Below, one piece after another: positions 27,297-35,727 of a DNA stretch of 64,000 bases; positions within the stretch are counted from its first letter, which is position 1, and each line of letters begins with the position of its first letter. The stretch covers positions 1 through 64,000 of the forward strand of contig NZ_JACCHP010000003.1 in NCBI RefSeq assembly GCF_016031625.1, written 5' to 3'. The position numbers and the translations under genes are program-made. The notes below the pieces were generated by a model, which searched no databases, was not told the DNA's origin, and saw only the letters and a list, made by a program, of their open reading frames with translations. Source of the stretch: Bradyrhizobium agreste. Lineage in GTDB: Bacteria > Pseudomonadota > Alphaproteobacteria > Rhizobiales > Xanthobacteraceae.

Positions 27297-27515
27297 ACGA
27301 GGCGCAAAGCGAGGCCCGGGTATGGAGACCAATCCGGCCGGGCCTCGCAACCAGCGATGCCCTGGGAGACGTCGCCAGTGTCTGCGGATTTGCGAAGGCA
27401 ATAGGCTAAGCGAGCAGGCTGACGCTTGCCTGACAAGAAGCCGGAGGCGAGGGCGGGCCAACTTCGCGTTGCCTTGCGCAGGCGACTGGGTTAAGCGACA
27501 GCCATTCCAGGCTCA

Positions 27516-27605
27516 GGAAGGGTGGCCGAGTGGTTTAAGGCACCGGTCTTGAAAACCGGCGTGCCCGCAAGGGTACCGTGGGTTCGAATCCCACCCCTTC
27601 CGCCA
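27516..27605 (+). tRNA. tRNA-Ser (anticodon TGA)
   Basis: 90 nt with encoded CCA. Acceptor arms GGAAGGG and CCCTTCC with discriminator G; D-arm region GGCCGAGTGG; anticodon stem CCGGT/ACCGG with loop CTTGAAA, giving TGA, which reads UCA codons and, by wobble, other UCN codons; a long variable arm (GTGCCCGCAAGGGTAC) typical of class II serine tRNAs; T-arm with GGTTCGAATCC. The DNA beyond it is accessory-looking. Confidence 0.97.
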
Positions 27606-27892
27606 AAACATCAGCAAAATCAATTACTTACATCGATTGTTGCGATCGAACGCACAAATGAACGTACAACCGATGCTGATTTGATCGTCGCGGAAGGCGT
27701 CGCGATATTTTGGACTGCAATCGCCATACGCTTTCTGCTCGCACGACTAAGGCGAGGCCCGGCGGGCCAGGTCGTCACCCGTCGCAGCGAGCCTCTGCTG
27801 TGAATGCCCCGTGAATAGGCCGTTCAATCACCGTTGGGCCATGGAACGCTATTGTCCTCGCCAGAATTGAACCTCTGGAGGAGGACATTCAA

Positions 27893-28171
27893 ATGCTCGT
27901 GACCATCGCAGCCGCCGCGCTAGCCCTTCAAACGAACCTACCGATTCCCTCAGGTATCCAAAGCCCTCCGTCCATCCAGCAGGTCCAATATGGTGTTCCC
28001 CGGCACCCACCGCCGTGCGGCCATGGGTGGGATCTGAGAGCCCGTGATGGCATGTGTTACCCGAACGGGTATCTTCCTCCGCAGGAGCAGGAAGCTCGGA
28101 CACGCTACTATCGCGGATACGACTACTACCCTCGGCATCGGCGTCACTATCGCTCCTACTGGGACGATTGA
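27893..28171 (+). CDS. Small secreted protein, Tyr/Arg-rich C-terminus
   Basis: 92 residues with GGAGGAGG before the ATG. A short hydrophobic N-terminus (MLVTIAAAALAL) suggests export, though the signal lacks a basic start and is atypical. The middle has PPPCGHGWDLRARDGMCYPNG, in which two Cys frame a Gly/Trp/Asp segment as in short rhizobial GCxPGWH-type secreted proteins. The end is rich in Tyr and Arg (RYYRGYDYYPRHRRHYRSYW). Function unknown. A bidirectional terminator at 28262 separates it from the convergent gene. Confidence 0.7.
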   Translation: MLVTIAAAALALQTNLPIPSGIQSPPSIQQVQYGVPRHPPPCGHGWDLRARDGMCYPNGYLPPQEQEARTRYYRGYDYYPRHRRHYRSYWDD

Positions 28172-28261
28172 GCGTGCGCGCGGCGGCGGGGTTGCCGCCG
28201 TCCTGTTCGTCGTCATCTGTTGGCGAGAGCGCGTGAAGCGGCGCCGCGATCAGAACGGAGA

Positions 28262-28290
28262 AGGCCCGCCAAGCGTAGACCGGCGGGCCT
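28262..28290. terminator. Bidirectional terminator hairpin
   Basis: AGGCCCGCC (28262-28270) and GGCGGGCCT (28282-28290) form a perfect 9-bp stem with an 11-nt loop, between two convergent genes. Confidence 0.65.
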
Positions 28291-28297
28291 AGCTCTC

Positions 28298-28969
28298 TCA
28301 GCTCTGACAGAAACGCTGAAGGTCATATAGCAGCGACGTGATGATCGGTTCGTCGCCGCTCACGCCGTCCAGGCTGCCGTTGATCTCAACGCAGCGCAGC
28401 TTCGCGCGCATTCCTTCTATGGTTGCCGCGGGTGTTGCGGCCACCTCGGCAGCGAGTTGAGCACAGATCCGGCCGCGCCTTTTCACCTCGCGGTCGGCTT
28501 TGACGTACCCACGGGGGCGCTTGTGCCAAGCGTCAAATGCTTCAACGATCTCTCGACCACGCGCGGCCAGTTCCTCGGATGCGGGAATACGGCGTTGGAT
28601 GATGGCAAAGGTGTCCGGAGTTTCTTCCTTTTCCGTCTCCCACTGGTCCACGTGTCGCCATTGACCAATGTCGCAGGGGCGGCGCCAAAACTCGTCAGAG
28701 GCCTCGAACGCCTTCCGCCCCAGCTCCAGATCTCGGGGCCGTATACGCAGCACCTCTGGCGGAGCCGGGCGCTCCAATTCGTCCAGTCTGGTGACGGCTT
28801 CGAAATAGCGCTTCTCCGCCGCGATGCAATCCTCGATGAGGTCGAATAGTGCCGCGTCGGGATGGGGAGAAGCGGGCGAGATATCCATCACGTTCGGCGC
28901 TGGCAGCGCCTCAGGCTGAGAGGGAATTGCAGCGGTGGCGAGCGTGGCGGCGCCAACGAAAACGTTCAT
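28298..28969 (-). CDS. Hypothetical exported protein
   Basis: 223 residues from the ATG ending at 28969, chosen because GCAGGAGGT lies just upstream; the frame stays open further upstream but without support. The N-terminus (MNVFVGAATLATAAIPSQPEALPAP without its last residues) looks like a signal peptide. The rest is soluble, helical and charged, with Trp-rich RRPCDIGQWRHVDQWETEKEE and many Arg/Glu. I recognise no domain. Similar single-gene proteins occur in accessory parts of rhizobial genomes; function unknown. Confidence 0.65.
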   Translation of the reverse strand: MNVFVGAATLATAAIPSQPEALPAPNVMDISPASPHPDAALFDLIEDCIAAEKRYFEAVTRLDELERPAPPEVLRIRPRDLELGRKAFEASDEFWRRPCDIGQWRHVDQWETEKEETPDTFAIIQRRIPASEELAARGREIVEAFDAWHKRPRGYVKADREVKRRGRICAQLAAEVAATPAATIEGMRAKLRCVEINGSLDGVSGDEPIITSLLYDLQRFCQS

Positions 28970-29165
28970 GAGTGACCTCCTGCTGATCTGCGCCCCGCCC
29001 GAGGGAATCCCTGCCGACTGCGATGGTTCGCCGTCCACAGGGCCGCGCTGGCATGCGCCGGGCGGGCTGGTGGGAATCAGAGGAGGTGAGGAGAATTGAC
29101 CCGCGCCTGGGGCGCTGGATTGAAGGGCCGGCCTAATGCCTTTTAAGCGGCGAGGACGCGAGCGA

Positions 29166-29744
29166 TCAGCGCGTTGGTAGCCGAGCAACTATATTGGACA
29201 GCACTTTAGGTGGTAGGCCAATGCCTGATAATTTCCAGGTCGCGCCTTCAAGATGCATGCTCACGCTGCCCTCGTCCTCACTGTGGCCAAGGCGCAATGC
29301 TAACTCTACAGGCTTCACTAGGGTGATGCGTCGGGCGAAAACAAAGATGTTGGAGATGTCGAGATCGGCCAGGGATGACATTGATCCGAAATCTATGTTT
29401 TCGGCGGCGCTGCGGACCGCGCCGGTGTTTAGCAGCACGGCGAGATTTTCCGGCGTCATGAGTTTGATCGCGAGATCATCCGCGATCGTTGCGCCGAACG
29501 CATTGATCGCCATCCTCTCTAACGGGCGCACCGTCCGTTTCTGGCCAAGGCGGTCAAGGTAGGCGGACATCACCTGATCAACGATGGAATGCCGAACGCG
29601 CGGCAAATCGGTGCGAGCAATCACCTGGGTGGCGTCCCCGCTGCGAACCGCCGAGACTAGCGCTAACGTGGATACGAACGCCGACCCGGCATACACCACA
29701 AGGCAGAGCAGGAGGACCGCAGCGATACCAAGGAGCCACTTCAT
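29166..29744 (-). CDS. DUF2939 family protein
   Basis: 192 residues from ATG 29744; a TTG at 29783 gives a longer form. One N-terminal membrane segment (WLLGIAAVLLLCLVVYAG), then the DUF2939 pattern: LALVSAVRSGDATQVIARTDLPRVRHSIVDQV, KLMTPENLAVLL, and a C-terminal half with a strand-rich VSMHLEGATWKLSGIGLP. Anchored in the inner membrane with a periplasmic domain. No known function for the family. It does not have close neighbours on its strand. Confidence 0.75.
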   Translation of the reverse strand: MKWLLGIAAVLLLCLVVYAGSAFVSTLALVSAVRSGDATQVIARTDLPRVRHSIVDQVMSAYLDRLGQKRTVRPLERMAINAFGATIADDLAIKLMTPENLAVLLNTGAVRSAAENIDFGSMSSLADLDISNIFVFARRITLVKPVELALRLGHSEDEGSVSMHLEGATWKLSGIGLPPKVLSNIVARLPTR

Positions 29745-29837
29745 GAAGCGGCAATTTGGGCTCTCCGGCTTTGTTCCAATCAAAGGCGTTGGCGCCCGCC
29801 CGACGGCGAGGCATGCTTCGGTGAGGGAGGACCATCA

Positions 29838-30239
29838 GTGCCCGCTTACCTCGTCCGCATCATCGAGACCCGCGACCTCGTGGGCATCTTCGTCGCTGAT
29901 GACGAGGACGATCTCGAGCTCGTTGTCGACGAGTGCACCGACGTGCCGTACTGTGAATATGTCGAGCTGCCTCCTGGCGGCGTCATGTGGGAGAGGCCGG
30001 CAAAACCGGTGCCCCTCGACCCGGGGGACCCTGAAGACGGCGCGTCGCCGATCGAGGAGTTTCCCTGGAGCGGCGCCTCTCTGACCGAGGCATGGTGGTT
30101 CATCGCCTACGGGCGAGACGAAGTGGAATGGATGCCCTTTGTGGAAGATCCGCCGCAACCACCGCGCCCGCAGCCGCTCACGAAGACGCCGAGGGACCCG
30201 GGCAGGGTGATCCCGATCCGGAAGCGACAATCGCCCTAG
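29838..30239 (+). CDS. Conserved hypothetical protein
   Basis: 133 residues from GTG 29838, with GAGGGAGGA upstream. The first 60 residues form an ordered module, YLVRIIETRDLVGIFVADDEDDLELVVDECTD then CEYVELPPGGVMW, a pattern I recognise in short uncharacterised rhizobial proteins. Middle acidic and Pro-rich, then EAWWFIAYG and a Pro/Arg-rich basic tail. Cytoplasmic. Its end overlaps by 3 nt the stop of a small minus-strand ORF (30236-30385). Confidence 0.7.
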   Translation: MPAYLVRIIETRDLVGIFVADDEDDLELVVDECTDVPYCEYVELPPGGVMWERPAKPVPLDPGDPEDGASPIEEFPWSGASLTEAWWFIAYGRDEVEWMPFVEDPPQPPRPQPLTKTPRDPGRVIPIRKRQSP

Positions 30240-30385
30240 TGCAATACCCGGCCGGCCTCGGCGAGGCGGACCCTTTCTCTCAGCTCCTCGAGCTCCTCGA
30301 TCGCTTCCAGCAACCTCAAGAGCTCGCGGGCAGGGTGTATCAAACTGGACTTCGGCTGCTTTGGAGTCCGAACTCGCTGTCTCAT
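30236..30385 (-). CDS. Small helical protein (49 aa)
   Basis: Minus-strand ORF from an ATG at 30383-30385 to TAG at 30236-30238, with GGAGG 9 nt before the start. Product begins MRQRVRTPKQPKSSLIHPAR, then a heptad-like stretch ELLRLLEAIEELEELRERV that should form a coiled coil. It is convergent with, and slightly overlaps, the gene ending at 30239. No family recognised; supported by the ribosome site and coherent composition only. Confidence 0.45.
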   Translation of the reverse strand: MRQRVRTPKQPKSSLIHPARELLRLLEAIEELEELRERVRLAEAGRVLH

Positions 30386-30808
30386 CGGTGCACGCCTCCA
30401 TGCTGGGGACGTCCAACTGGCAAGCAGCGTGCCACCCCGTGAAGGGGTAGATTTTTAACGCAAATCAGCTGATGATGTCCGTGGGCGTGACAACCCGGAC
30501 CAGAGCTATAGCCGCACATCCTTGATCAGGATGACACCGATTGACGTCGGTGGTGACGGCTGAATCGTGCGGCTTCGCCGCATGAACGGACGCTGGCGAT
30601 GCGGCTCCGAACCCTTCCGCCAGTATGATCTCGCGCACTGGCGCGTCCGAATTCATCCGGGAGATAATACAGTTATTGCAATGGTCTGATCCAGAGCATC
30701 GATCGTCGTAAGACCGTAGGGGCAGGGCGGCGTGAACTACGGTTGGCTCGCAGGGGTCACAACACGCGTCCCCACCCCGTCTCTTTGGGCATGCGCTAAA
30801 ACCAGTCG
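30386..30808. other. Intergenic region
   Basis: 423 nt, including a weak hairpin with T-run at 30434-30456 (ACCCC/GGGGT then ATTTTT). A 63-codon minus-strand frame (30465-30656) has no ribosome site. No other feature seen. Confidence 0.35.
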
Positions 30809-31417
30809 TCAGCTCTTCGTGTCACCGCCCTTCAGCGCGTCCCACGCGGCCTTGTTGGCCCGGTCGAACGCCTTGCGGGATTCGGCGAGTGCGGCGCTCA
30901 TCACCGACCATGACTCGCTGCCGGCCTGCTTCAGCTTTTGCAGGCGTGCTTCGGCTTCGGAGGCGTCGGACTTCATCTGCTTGAGCGCGGCGTCGACGTC
31001 CGCGGTGCGGGCTGCGGCGACCTTGCCAGCGGCCTCGCGGAATTTCTCTGCGGCCTCGCCCCAGGCCTTGGCCTGTGCAGCTGCAAGATCCCTGAACGTG
31101 GCCTGCTGCTGCTCGAGTTGTTTGCCGGCGCTTTCGAAGTAGGTCTTCATCTGGGCTTCGAAACCGTTCCATTGCCGTTCCAACTCGGCCTTGGCATCGG
31201 CCCACGCCGCTTCACCTTCCTTCGCCTTGGCCTTGAGCAGCGCCTGAAACTCGTCGCGGCGCTGCGTCAGATCGGACAGGAGCTGATCAGTCTTGACCTT
31301 GGACTCAGCCTTGGCCTGACCGGCCTTGACCTCGAACGAGCCCAACGCGGCGTCCATTTCGTCGATCCGCTCCTTGGCCCAGTTGAGATAGAAATGCATG
31401 CTGCTCTGCTGTGACAT
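30809..31417 (-). CDS. Coiled-coil protein, Ala/Lys/Glu-rich
   Basis: 202 residues, almost wholly helical and highly charged, with no signal peptide. Repeating patterns such as KAKAKEGEAAWADAKAELER, QWNGFEAQMKTYFESAGKQL and AAEKFREAAGKVAAARTADV point to long amphipathic helices with 11-residue periodicity, comparable to apolipoprotein-like or phasin-like proteins. It could coat a hydrophobic surface (membrane, granule) or be a stress or desiccation protein. No named family assigned. Monocistronic. Confidence 0.65.
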   Translation of the reverse strand: MSQQSSMHFYLNWAKERIDEMDAALGSFEVKAGQAKAESKVKTDQLLSDLTQRRDEFQALLKAKAKEGEAAWADAKAELERQWNGFEAQMKTYFESAGKQLEQQQATFRDLAAAQAKAWGEAAEKFREAAGKVAAARTADVDAALKQMKSDASEAEARLQKLKQAGSESWSVMSAALAESRKAFDRANKAAWDALKGGDTKS

Positions 31418-31598
31418 TGGCGGTCTCCGTTGATTGGCCGAGGTCAGTTTCCCAGAGCTTCGGCTTGTTGGTATTGACCTGTCTCAATGCTGTGGAGGGA
31501 GCGCAGCGCGCCCGAGCCAAGGGACGCACGAACCTGCGGCAGGAACGCTATCCAATGTGGGAAATTGGCCCGAGAACAAGCTTCATGGCGGCCAACGC

Positions 31599-31703
31599 AT
31601 GTTCTTCTTTTTCTCGAACCGGCTGGGATGTCTCGGCTCGCTGCTGATCTCCGGCCTGGTCACGGTGATGCTGCTCTTGCTGCTCGGAGTCATTCGGTTC
31701 TGA
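31599..31703 (+). CDS. Small membrane protein (34 aa)
   Basis: ORF within a longer open frame, starting at ATG 31599. Product MFFFFSNRLGCLGSLLISGL followed by a hydrophobic helix (VTVMLLLLLGVI): one membrane span with a Cys. I recognise short proteins starting MFFF-SNRLGCLGS as recurring in Bradyrhizobium genomes. Ribosome site weak (GGCGGCC), so start and expression are uncertain. Confidence 0.5.
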   Translation: MFFFFSNRLGCLGSLLISGLVTVMLLLLLGVIRF

Positions 31704-31807
31704 CGTTCGGCGCCTGGATCCAACCGTCATTTCTCCCTTCGTGCTCCGTCAGGAACTTGGCTCCAGCTCGCCAGTTGTTCGCAGTCTCGACCACACGGAG
31801 AGCGTCC

Positions 31808-32104
31808 TTGGAAAGCACCATCATTGGAGAATTCGACACGCGCCGCGGCGCCGAGCTTGCGGTTGAGCATGTCGTGCAGGAATGCGGCGTGCCGCGAGGC
31901 GACGTCTTCGTCCAGCCCGTCGGCGATGCGAATACGGTGGGAACACGCCCGGCAGGTCCCGACGCCAAGACCGCGCCCACTCCGGAAGGACGGCAGAAGC
32001 TGGAAGGCCTGATCGAGGTGTCAGTCGATTTTCACGGCGACGCCCCTGAGAAGATCGCGGATGCGTTGCGGAGCGCCGGCGCGAAGACTGTCCGCACCAA
32101 ATGA
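31808..32104 (+). CDS. Conserved hypothetical protein (general-stress-like fold)
   Basis: 98 residues from TTG 31808, with GGAGAG 7 nt upstream; the frame continues upstream without support. Starts ESTIIGEFDTRRGAELAVEHVVQECGVPRGDVFV, with beta-alpha-beta character, and ends EVSVDFHGDAPEKIADALRSAGAKTV, so it may be a ferredoxin-like fold of the type seen in small proteins that modulate or bind others. The middle (GTRPAGPDAKTAPTPEG) is a loop. Family of unknown function in Bradyrhizobiaceae. Lies ahead of the phospholipase gene. Confidence 0.65.
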   Translation: MESTIIGEFDTRRGAELAVEHVVQECGVPRGDVFVQPVGDANTVGTRPAGPDAKTAPTPEGRQKLEGLIEVSVDFHGDAPEKIADALRSAGAKTVRTK

Positions 32105-32173
32105 CGAATTGTGCGGTATGCCCAGTAAGCGCCGGACATCCGGCATTGCCGTCGACCCGCAGCTGCTGACGGC

Positions 32174-34330
32174 GTGGAACCCCTTGAGCATCCAGCGCGT
32201 TTAGACGCGAATGCCAATTGCGAGGTCCACCTGCTTCAGAGCTCATCGACTCTCATTCCCGGCGACACCGTCTGGCGGCGGTGCAAGGCGCGGCGCGTGG
32301 CGGTTCTGAACGACGCCGCCGCCTATTTCGCAGCGCTGCGGGAGGCCCTGCTGGAGGCGCAGGATCTCGTCTATATCATCGGCTGGGATATCCATAGCAA
32401 GACGCGCCTGGTCGGAGCTTCCGGTCGTGCGGATGATGGCCTGCCTGAGGAGCTCGGTCCCTTGCTGCGCGCCCTGGTGCAGCGCCGGCCCGCCTTGCGC
32501 ATCAATATTCTCGTCTGGGACTTCGTCTCGTTTTACGCCTCCGAGAGAGAGTGGAATTCCGCGACGAAAATCACGGCCGACACGGATGGCCGCGTCCGGT
32601 TGCATCTGGACGCCACGCTTCCGTTCGGTTCGGCGCAACACCAGAAGATCGTCTGCGTCGACGGATCACTGGCGTTCGTCGGCGGCCTCGATCTGACGAT
32701 CAGGCGCTGGGACACGAGTGACCACCGCGCCGACAACGCCATGCGCTGCGACCCTCAGCGCAAGCCGTATCCGCCGTTTCACGACGTTCAATGCCTGGTC
32801 GACGGGGATGCTGCGGAGCAGCTGTTCGCCCTCGTGGAGCAGCGCTGGCGTGCGGCAGGCCAACAGGCCGATGAGCGGCGCGCGCTGAAGACGGGTCGAT
32901 GGCCGGCGAACGTGCCTGTCGAGGCCGAGCACTTGCCGGTCGGGATCGCCAGGACCGAGGTGGTCTGTCCTGCAGGCTCGACCATCAGGGAGGTCGAACG
33001 CTCCTTCATTGCGGCGATCCGGTCCGCAACGAGCTTCGTGTACATCGAAAATCAGTTCACCAGCGCGACCAGGATGGCGCGCGAATTGGCGGAGCAGATG
33101 CGTCGCGTGCCGTCGCTTCGGGTTCTGGTCGTCGCTCCGAAACTGCATTCGTCGTGGCTGGAATCTCAGGCCATGCAGAACGGCCGTGGCGCCTTCATCG
33201 ACTGCTTCAGCGCGGCTGGCGTGGCCGATCGCATCCGCTTCGTCTATCCGGTCTCCCGCAGCGGCAATAAGGAAGCCGCGGTGATGGTGCACAGCAAGCT
33301 CATGGTCGTCGACGACCGGATCTTGCGGATCGGCTCGGCCAATTTGAACAATCGATCGATGGGCGCCGACAGCGAATGCGACCTCATCTTTGAAGCTGAA
33401 TCCGAGCAGCATCGGGATTTCATCGCCTCGGTCCGCCGTCGTCTCATCGCTCATTTCTGCGGTCTCGACGAACAGGCCGTCTCGCAAAACGAGCATCGGC
33501 TGTTCGCCCTGCTGGACCAGGTGTCGAAAACGGGCGGGGCGAAGACCTTGCGCAAAGTGGAGTCCTCGGTTCTGACCAGCACGCTAGCTACCCTGGTTCA
33601 GCCGGTGGCGGACCCTGAGCTGCCGCTGCATCTGGAGCGCGCGGCATCGCGCATGTGGAGCACGAAGACGATCATCGGGATCGCCTCGATCGCCCTGGCG
33701 CTTCTTGGACTGGCGCTGGCCTGGTCGTACACGTCCCTGAGCGATTACGCCGATGCGGGCCGGCTCTCCTCGTTCCTGTCTGCCTATTCGCAGTCGGTCT
33801 GGGGACCGCCATTCGCGATTGCGGCCTTTGTCGTCGGCGGGCTGGTCATCTTTCCGGTTCTCGTGCTCATTGCTGCGACTGCCGCCGCCCTTGGGCCATG
33901 GCTGGGTTTCGTTACCGCAATGGCGGGCGTCTCGCTGAGCGCGCTCCTCCTTTTTGCGATCGGACGGTTCCTGGGCCGAGAGCGCCTTCAGCGCTTGCTG
34001 GGACGCCGTGCCGCGCGCATCCAGGAGCGCGTCGTCGGCAAGGGAATTTTGGCCGTCGTCATCATCCGGATGATTCCCATCGCACCGTTCTCGGTGGTGA
34101 ATGTCGTAGCCGGTGCGAGCACGCTGCCACTCCGTGATTTCCTGGTCGGAACGCTGCTGGGCATGATGCCCGGCATTCTCGCCATGGCCGTTCTGGGAGC
34201 GCAGATCGCAGATCTGGCCAGGAATGCGTCCTGGAGCAACGTATTGCTGCTCACGCTGGCATTTCTGGGCTGGCTCGGCGTCTGTGCGGGCGCTCAATTC
34301 CTCGCGACGTGGCTCGCCGGGAGGCGCTGA
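32174..34330 (+). CDS. Phospholipase D / cardiolipin synthase-like protein fused to VTT membrane domain
   Basis: 718 residues from GTG 32174. Two PLD-type HKD motifs: His156/Lys158/Asp163 (HQKIVCVDG) and His373/Lys375/Asp380 (HSKLMVVDD, then GSANLNNRSMG). From about residue 496 it becomes a membrane protein: one span (IIGIASIALALLGLALAW), then a VTT/DedA-type domain, with GLVIFPVLVLIAATAAALGP and RMIPIAPFSVVNVVAGAS resembling the DedA core. Likely a membrane phospholipid-transferring enzyme (cardiolipin-synthase-like) linked to a lipid-flipping or scramblase-type domain; the DedA role is inferred. Co-translated with the next gene (TGATG overlap), an EEP protein like YbhP. Confidence 0.85.
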   Translation: MEPLEHPARLDANANCEVHLLQSSSTLIPGDTVWRRCKARRVAVLNDAAAYFAALREALLEAQDLVYIIGWDIHSKTRLVGASGRADDGLPEELGPLLRALVQRRPALRINILVWDFVSFYASEREWNSATKITADTDGRVRLHLDATLPFGSAQHQKIVCVDGSLAFVGGLDLTIRRWDTSDHRADNAMRCDPQRKPYPPFHDVQCLVDGDAAEQLFALVEQRWRAAGQQADERRALKTGRWPANVPVEAEHLPVGIARTEVVCPAGSTIREVERSFIAAIRSATSFVYIENQFTSATRMARELAEQMRRVPSLRVLVVAPKLHSSWLESQAMQNGRGAFIDCFSAAGVADRIRFVYPVSRSGNKEAAVMVHSKLMVVDDRILRIGSANLNNRSMGADSECDLIFEAESEQHRDFIASVRRRLIAHFCGLDEQAVSQNEHRLFALLDQVSKTGGAKTLRKVESSVLTSTLATLVQPVADPELPLHLERAASRMWSTKTIIGIASIALALLGLALAWSYTSLSDYADAGRLSSFLSAYSQSVWGPPFAIAAFVVGGLVIFPVLVLIAATAAALGPWLGFVTAMAGVSLSALLLFAIGRFLGRERLQRLLGRRAARIQERVVGKGILAVVIIRMIPIAPFSVVNVVAGASTLPLRDFLVGTLLGMMPGILAMAVLGAQIADLARNASWSNVLLLTLAFLGWLGVCAGAQFLATWLAGRR

Positions 34331-35004
34331 TGGCGCCGATGCGCTTCATGACTTGGAACGTGCACGGCACGTTCAATCTCAATCCGAAGTTCGATCTGGA
34401 GGGTGTTTGCTCCGTCATTCGCAAATGGTCGCCGGATGTCGTCGCGCTTCAGGAGGTGGATTCCCGATCGCGGACGGACGATCCGTTCGCGAAGCTGGCG
34501 CGTGTCGTCGGCGATCATCGCGTTCATGCCAAATCAATCGTCACGGAGGACGGTGACTACGGCCAGATGCTCATGAGCCGCCTTCCGTTCTCCGGCGTGC
34601 CCGAGATCGTCGACGTGTCATATCGGGAGCGGGAGCCGCGCAGGGCGATTGCCGCTGGGCTGTTGACGCCTTTCGGCGATGTCCGCGTGGTCGCCACTCA
34701 TCTCGGCCTCAGCATCCACGAGCGTCATGCGCAGGCCCAGGCCCTGGTGAGCCTGGTGAAGCCCGAAAGGACCGTCGTGCTCGGCGATTTCAACGACTGG
34801 TTCTGGGTGAAATCGGTGCGGCGCGTGCTGGCGCAGGTCTGTCCGAACCGGACGCGGCTGCGGACCTTTCCGGCGCATTTGCCCTTGCTTCGGCTCGACC
34901 GCATCTATGCAACGCGGGACAGCCGCTTCGACAAGGTCTGGACCGACGAAGAGGCGAGAGCCTATTCGGATCATTTGCCGGTGATCGCGGACATCGCGAT
35001 CTGA
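34330..35004 (+). CDS. Endonuclease/exonuclease/phosphatase (EEP) family protein, YbhP-like
   Basis: 224 residues from ATG 34330, overlapping the stop of the PLD gene; the frame from 34309 is less likely. EEP motifs: TWNVHG (Asn), LQEVDSRS (Glu), VVATHLGLS (His), LGDFND (Asp, Asn) and YSDHLPVIADI (Asp, His). E. coli pairs the same two families in clsB and ybhP, which supports a lipid-metabolism role rather than DNA repair. Substrate untested. Confidence 0.88.
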   Translation: MAPMRFMTWNVHGTFNLNPKFDLEGVCSVIRKWSPDVVALQEVDSRSRTDDPFAKLARVVGDHRVHAKSIVTEDGDYGQMLMSRLPFSGVPEIVDVSYREREPRRAIAAGLLTPFGDVRVVATHLGLSIHERHAQAQALVSLVKPERTVVLGDFNDWFWVKSVRRVLAQVCPNRTRLRTFPAHLPLLRLDRIYATRDSRFDKVWTDEEARAYSDHLPVIADIAI

Positions 35005-35137
35005 TGGTTCCGGCGAGCGGAGCGCGGATGGGCTCCGGCGCCTTGAGAAAGTCGTTGTGGTATAGTGACTTAGCTACTGTGCATGGGGTTGTTTTCGCAG
35101 AACTTCATGTCTCCTGCCGACGCTCGCGAACAGGACC

Positions 35138-35182
35138 ATGCGGAACTTTTTCCTCACGGCCACGTTCACTCGGCATGACTGA
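35138..35182 (+). CDS. Possible 14-aa leader ORF
   Basis: ATG at 35138 with AGGA upstream, reading MRNFFLTATFTRHD and ending TGA at 35180-35182. It overlaps the start of the next gene (35175), so translation of the leader could help start the downstream gene. Detected by inspection only; no homology. Confidence 0.3.
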   Translation: MRNFFLTATFTRHD

Positions 35183-35366
35183 AGACCTTTCCTTCCGACG
35201 CAAACCCCTGACTCCCGAACAGCGCCACGCCCGCGACGCGGCTCGCCGGATCGAGGCCGAGAAGGCCATGCGCGACCACGAAGCGGCGCAGAAGGCGTTC
35301 TACGCCAACAAGGAACGGCTGAAGGCCGAGCGGCTGGCGCGTGAAGCGGCGGCGGCGAAGGGTTGA
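35175..35366 (+). CDS. Small conserved basic protein
   Basis: 63 residues from ATG 35175. Lys/Arg/Ala/Glu-rich and helical: MTEDLSFRRKPLTPEQRHAR, then DAARRIEAEKAMRDHEAAQ and ERLKAERLAREAAAAKG. I recognise this protein as widespread in Bradyrhizobium and relatives as a short hypothetical. It probably forms one long helix; nucleic-acid or ribosome binding is possible from charge but not shown. It may be preceded by a short leader ORF. Confidence 0.7.
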   Translation: MTEDLSFRRKPLTPEQRHARDAARRIEAEKAMRDHEAAQKAFYANKERLKAERLAREAAAAKG

Positions 35367-35727
35367 GCGAACCGCGCTTCGCCGCTCAAACTCCCAAATC
35401 GCTTCTCCTGCGGCTGCCTTGGTGCGCCCCCCGCGAGGCGCTTGTCTCGCGATCGCCTAGGCCGCGATCCGGGGCAATCATCAGCGACCTTCAGCAGACC
35501 CCTTCGTCATCCGGCGCCGCGTCTGCTTATTGAATGGCAACCTTCCCAGTTTGACCAGCGCTCGCTTGCGCAGCACTGGCGAGCCGCGTGCACTCGCCTT
35601 GAGGGCAGGCTTGACGGCGCTCGGCTTCCGGGAGGAAGCTTCCAATGATCCGAAACTGACGTGAACCACGGAGACGTTCGCTCCCAGCAAGTCCGATCCT
35701 CATCAGCGAATTAGAATGGAGCTGACC
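35367..35727. other. Intergenic region
   Basis: 361 nt between two small rightward genes. A 69-codon minus-strand frame (35481-35690) encodes a basic Ser/Lys/Arg-rich sequence (PALKASARGSPVLRKRALV) with no ribosome site; it is left uncalled. Nothing else recognised. Confidence 0.35.

Noticed and set aside
27522..27803. 93-codon frame starting inside tRNA-Ser
   Set aside because: Runs through the tRNA; product reads from tRNA sequence and has no protein family features.
30465..30656. 63-codon minus-strand frame
   Set aside because: No ribosome site, unusual composition, no known family.
35481..35690. 69-codon minus-strand basic frame
   Set aside because: Resembles a basic Ser/Lys protein but lacks a ribosome site; left uncalled.
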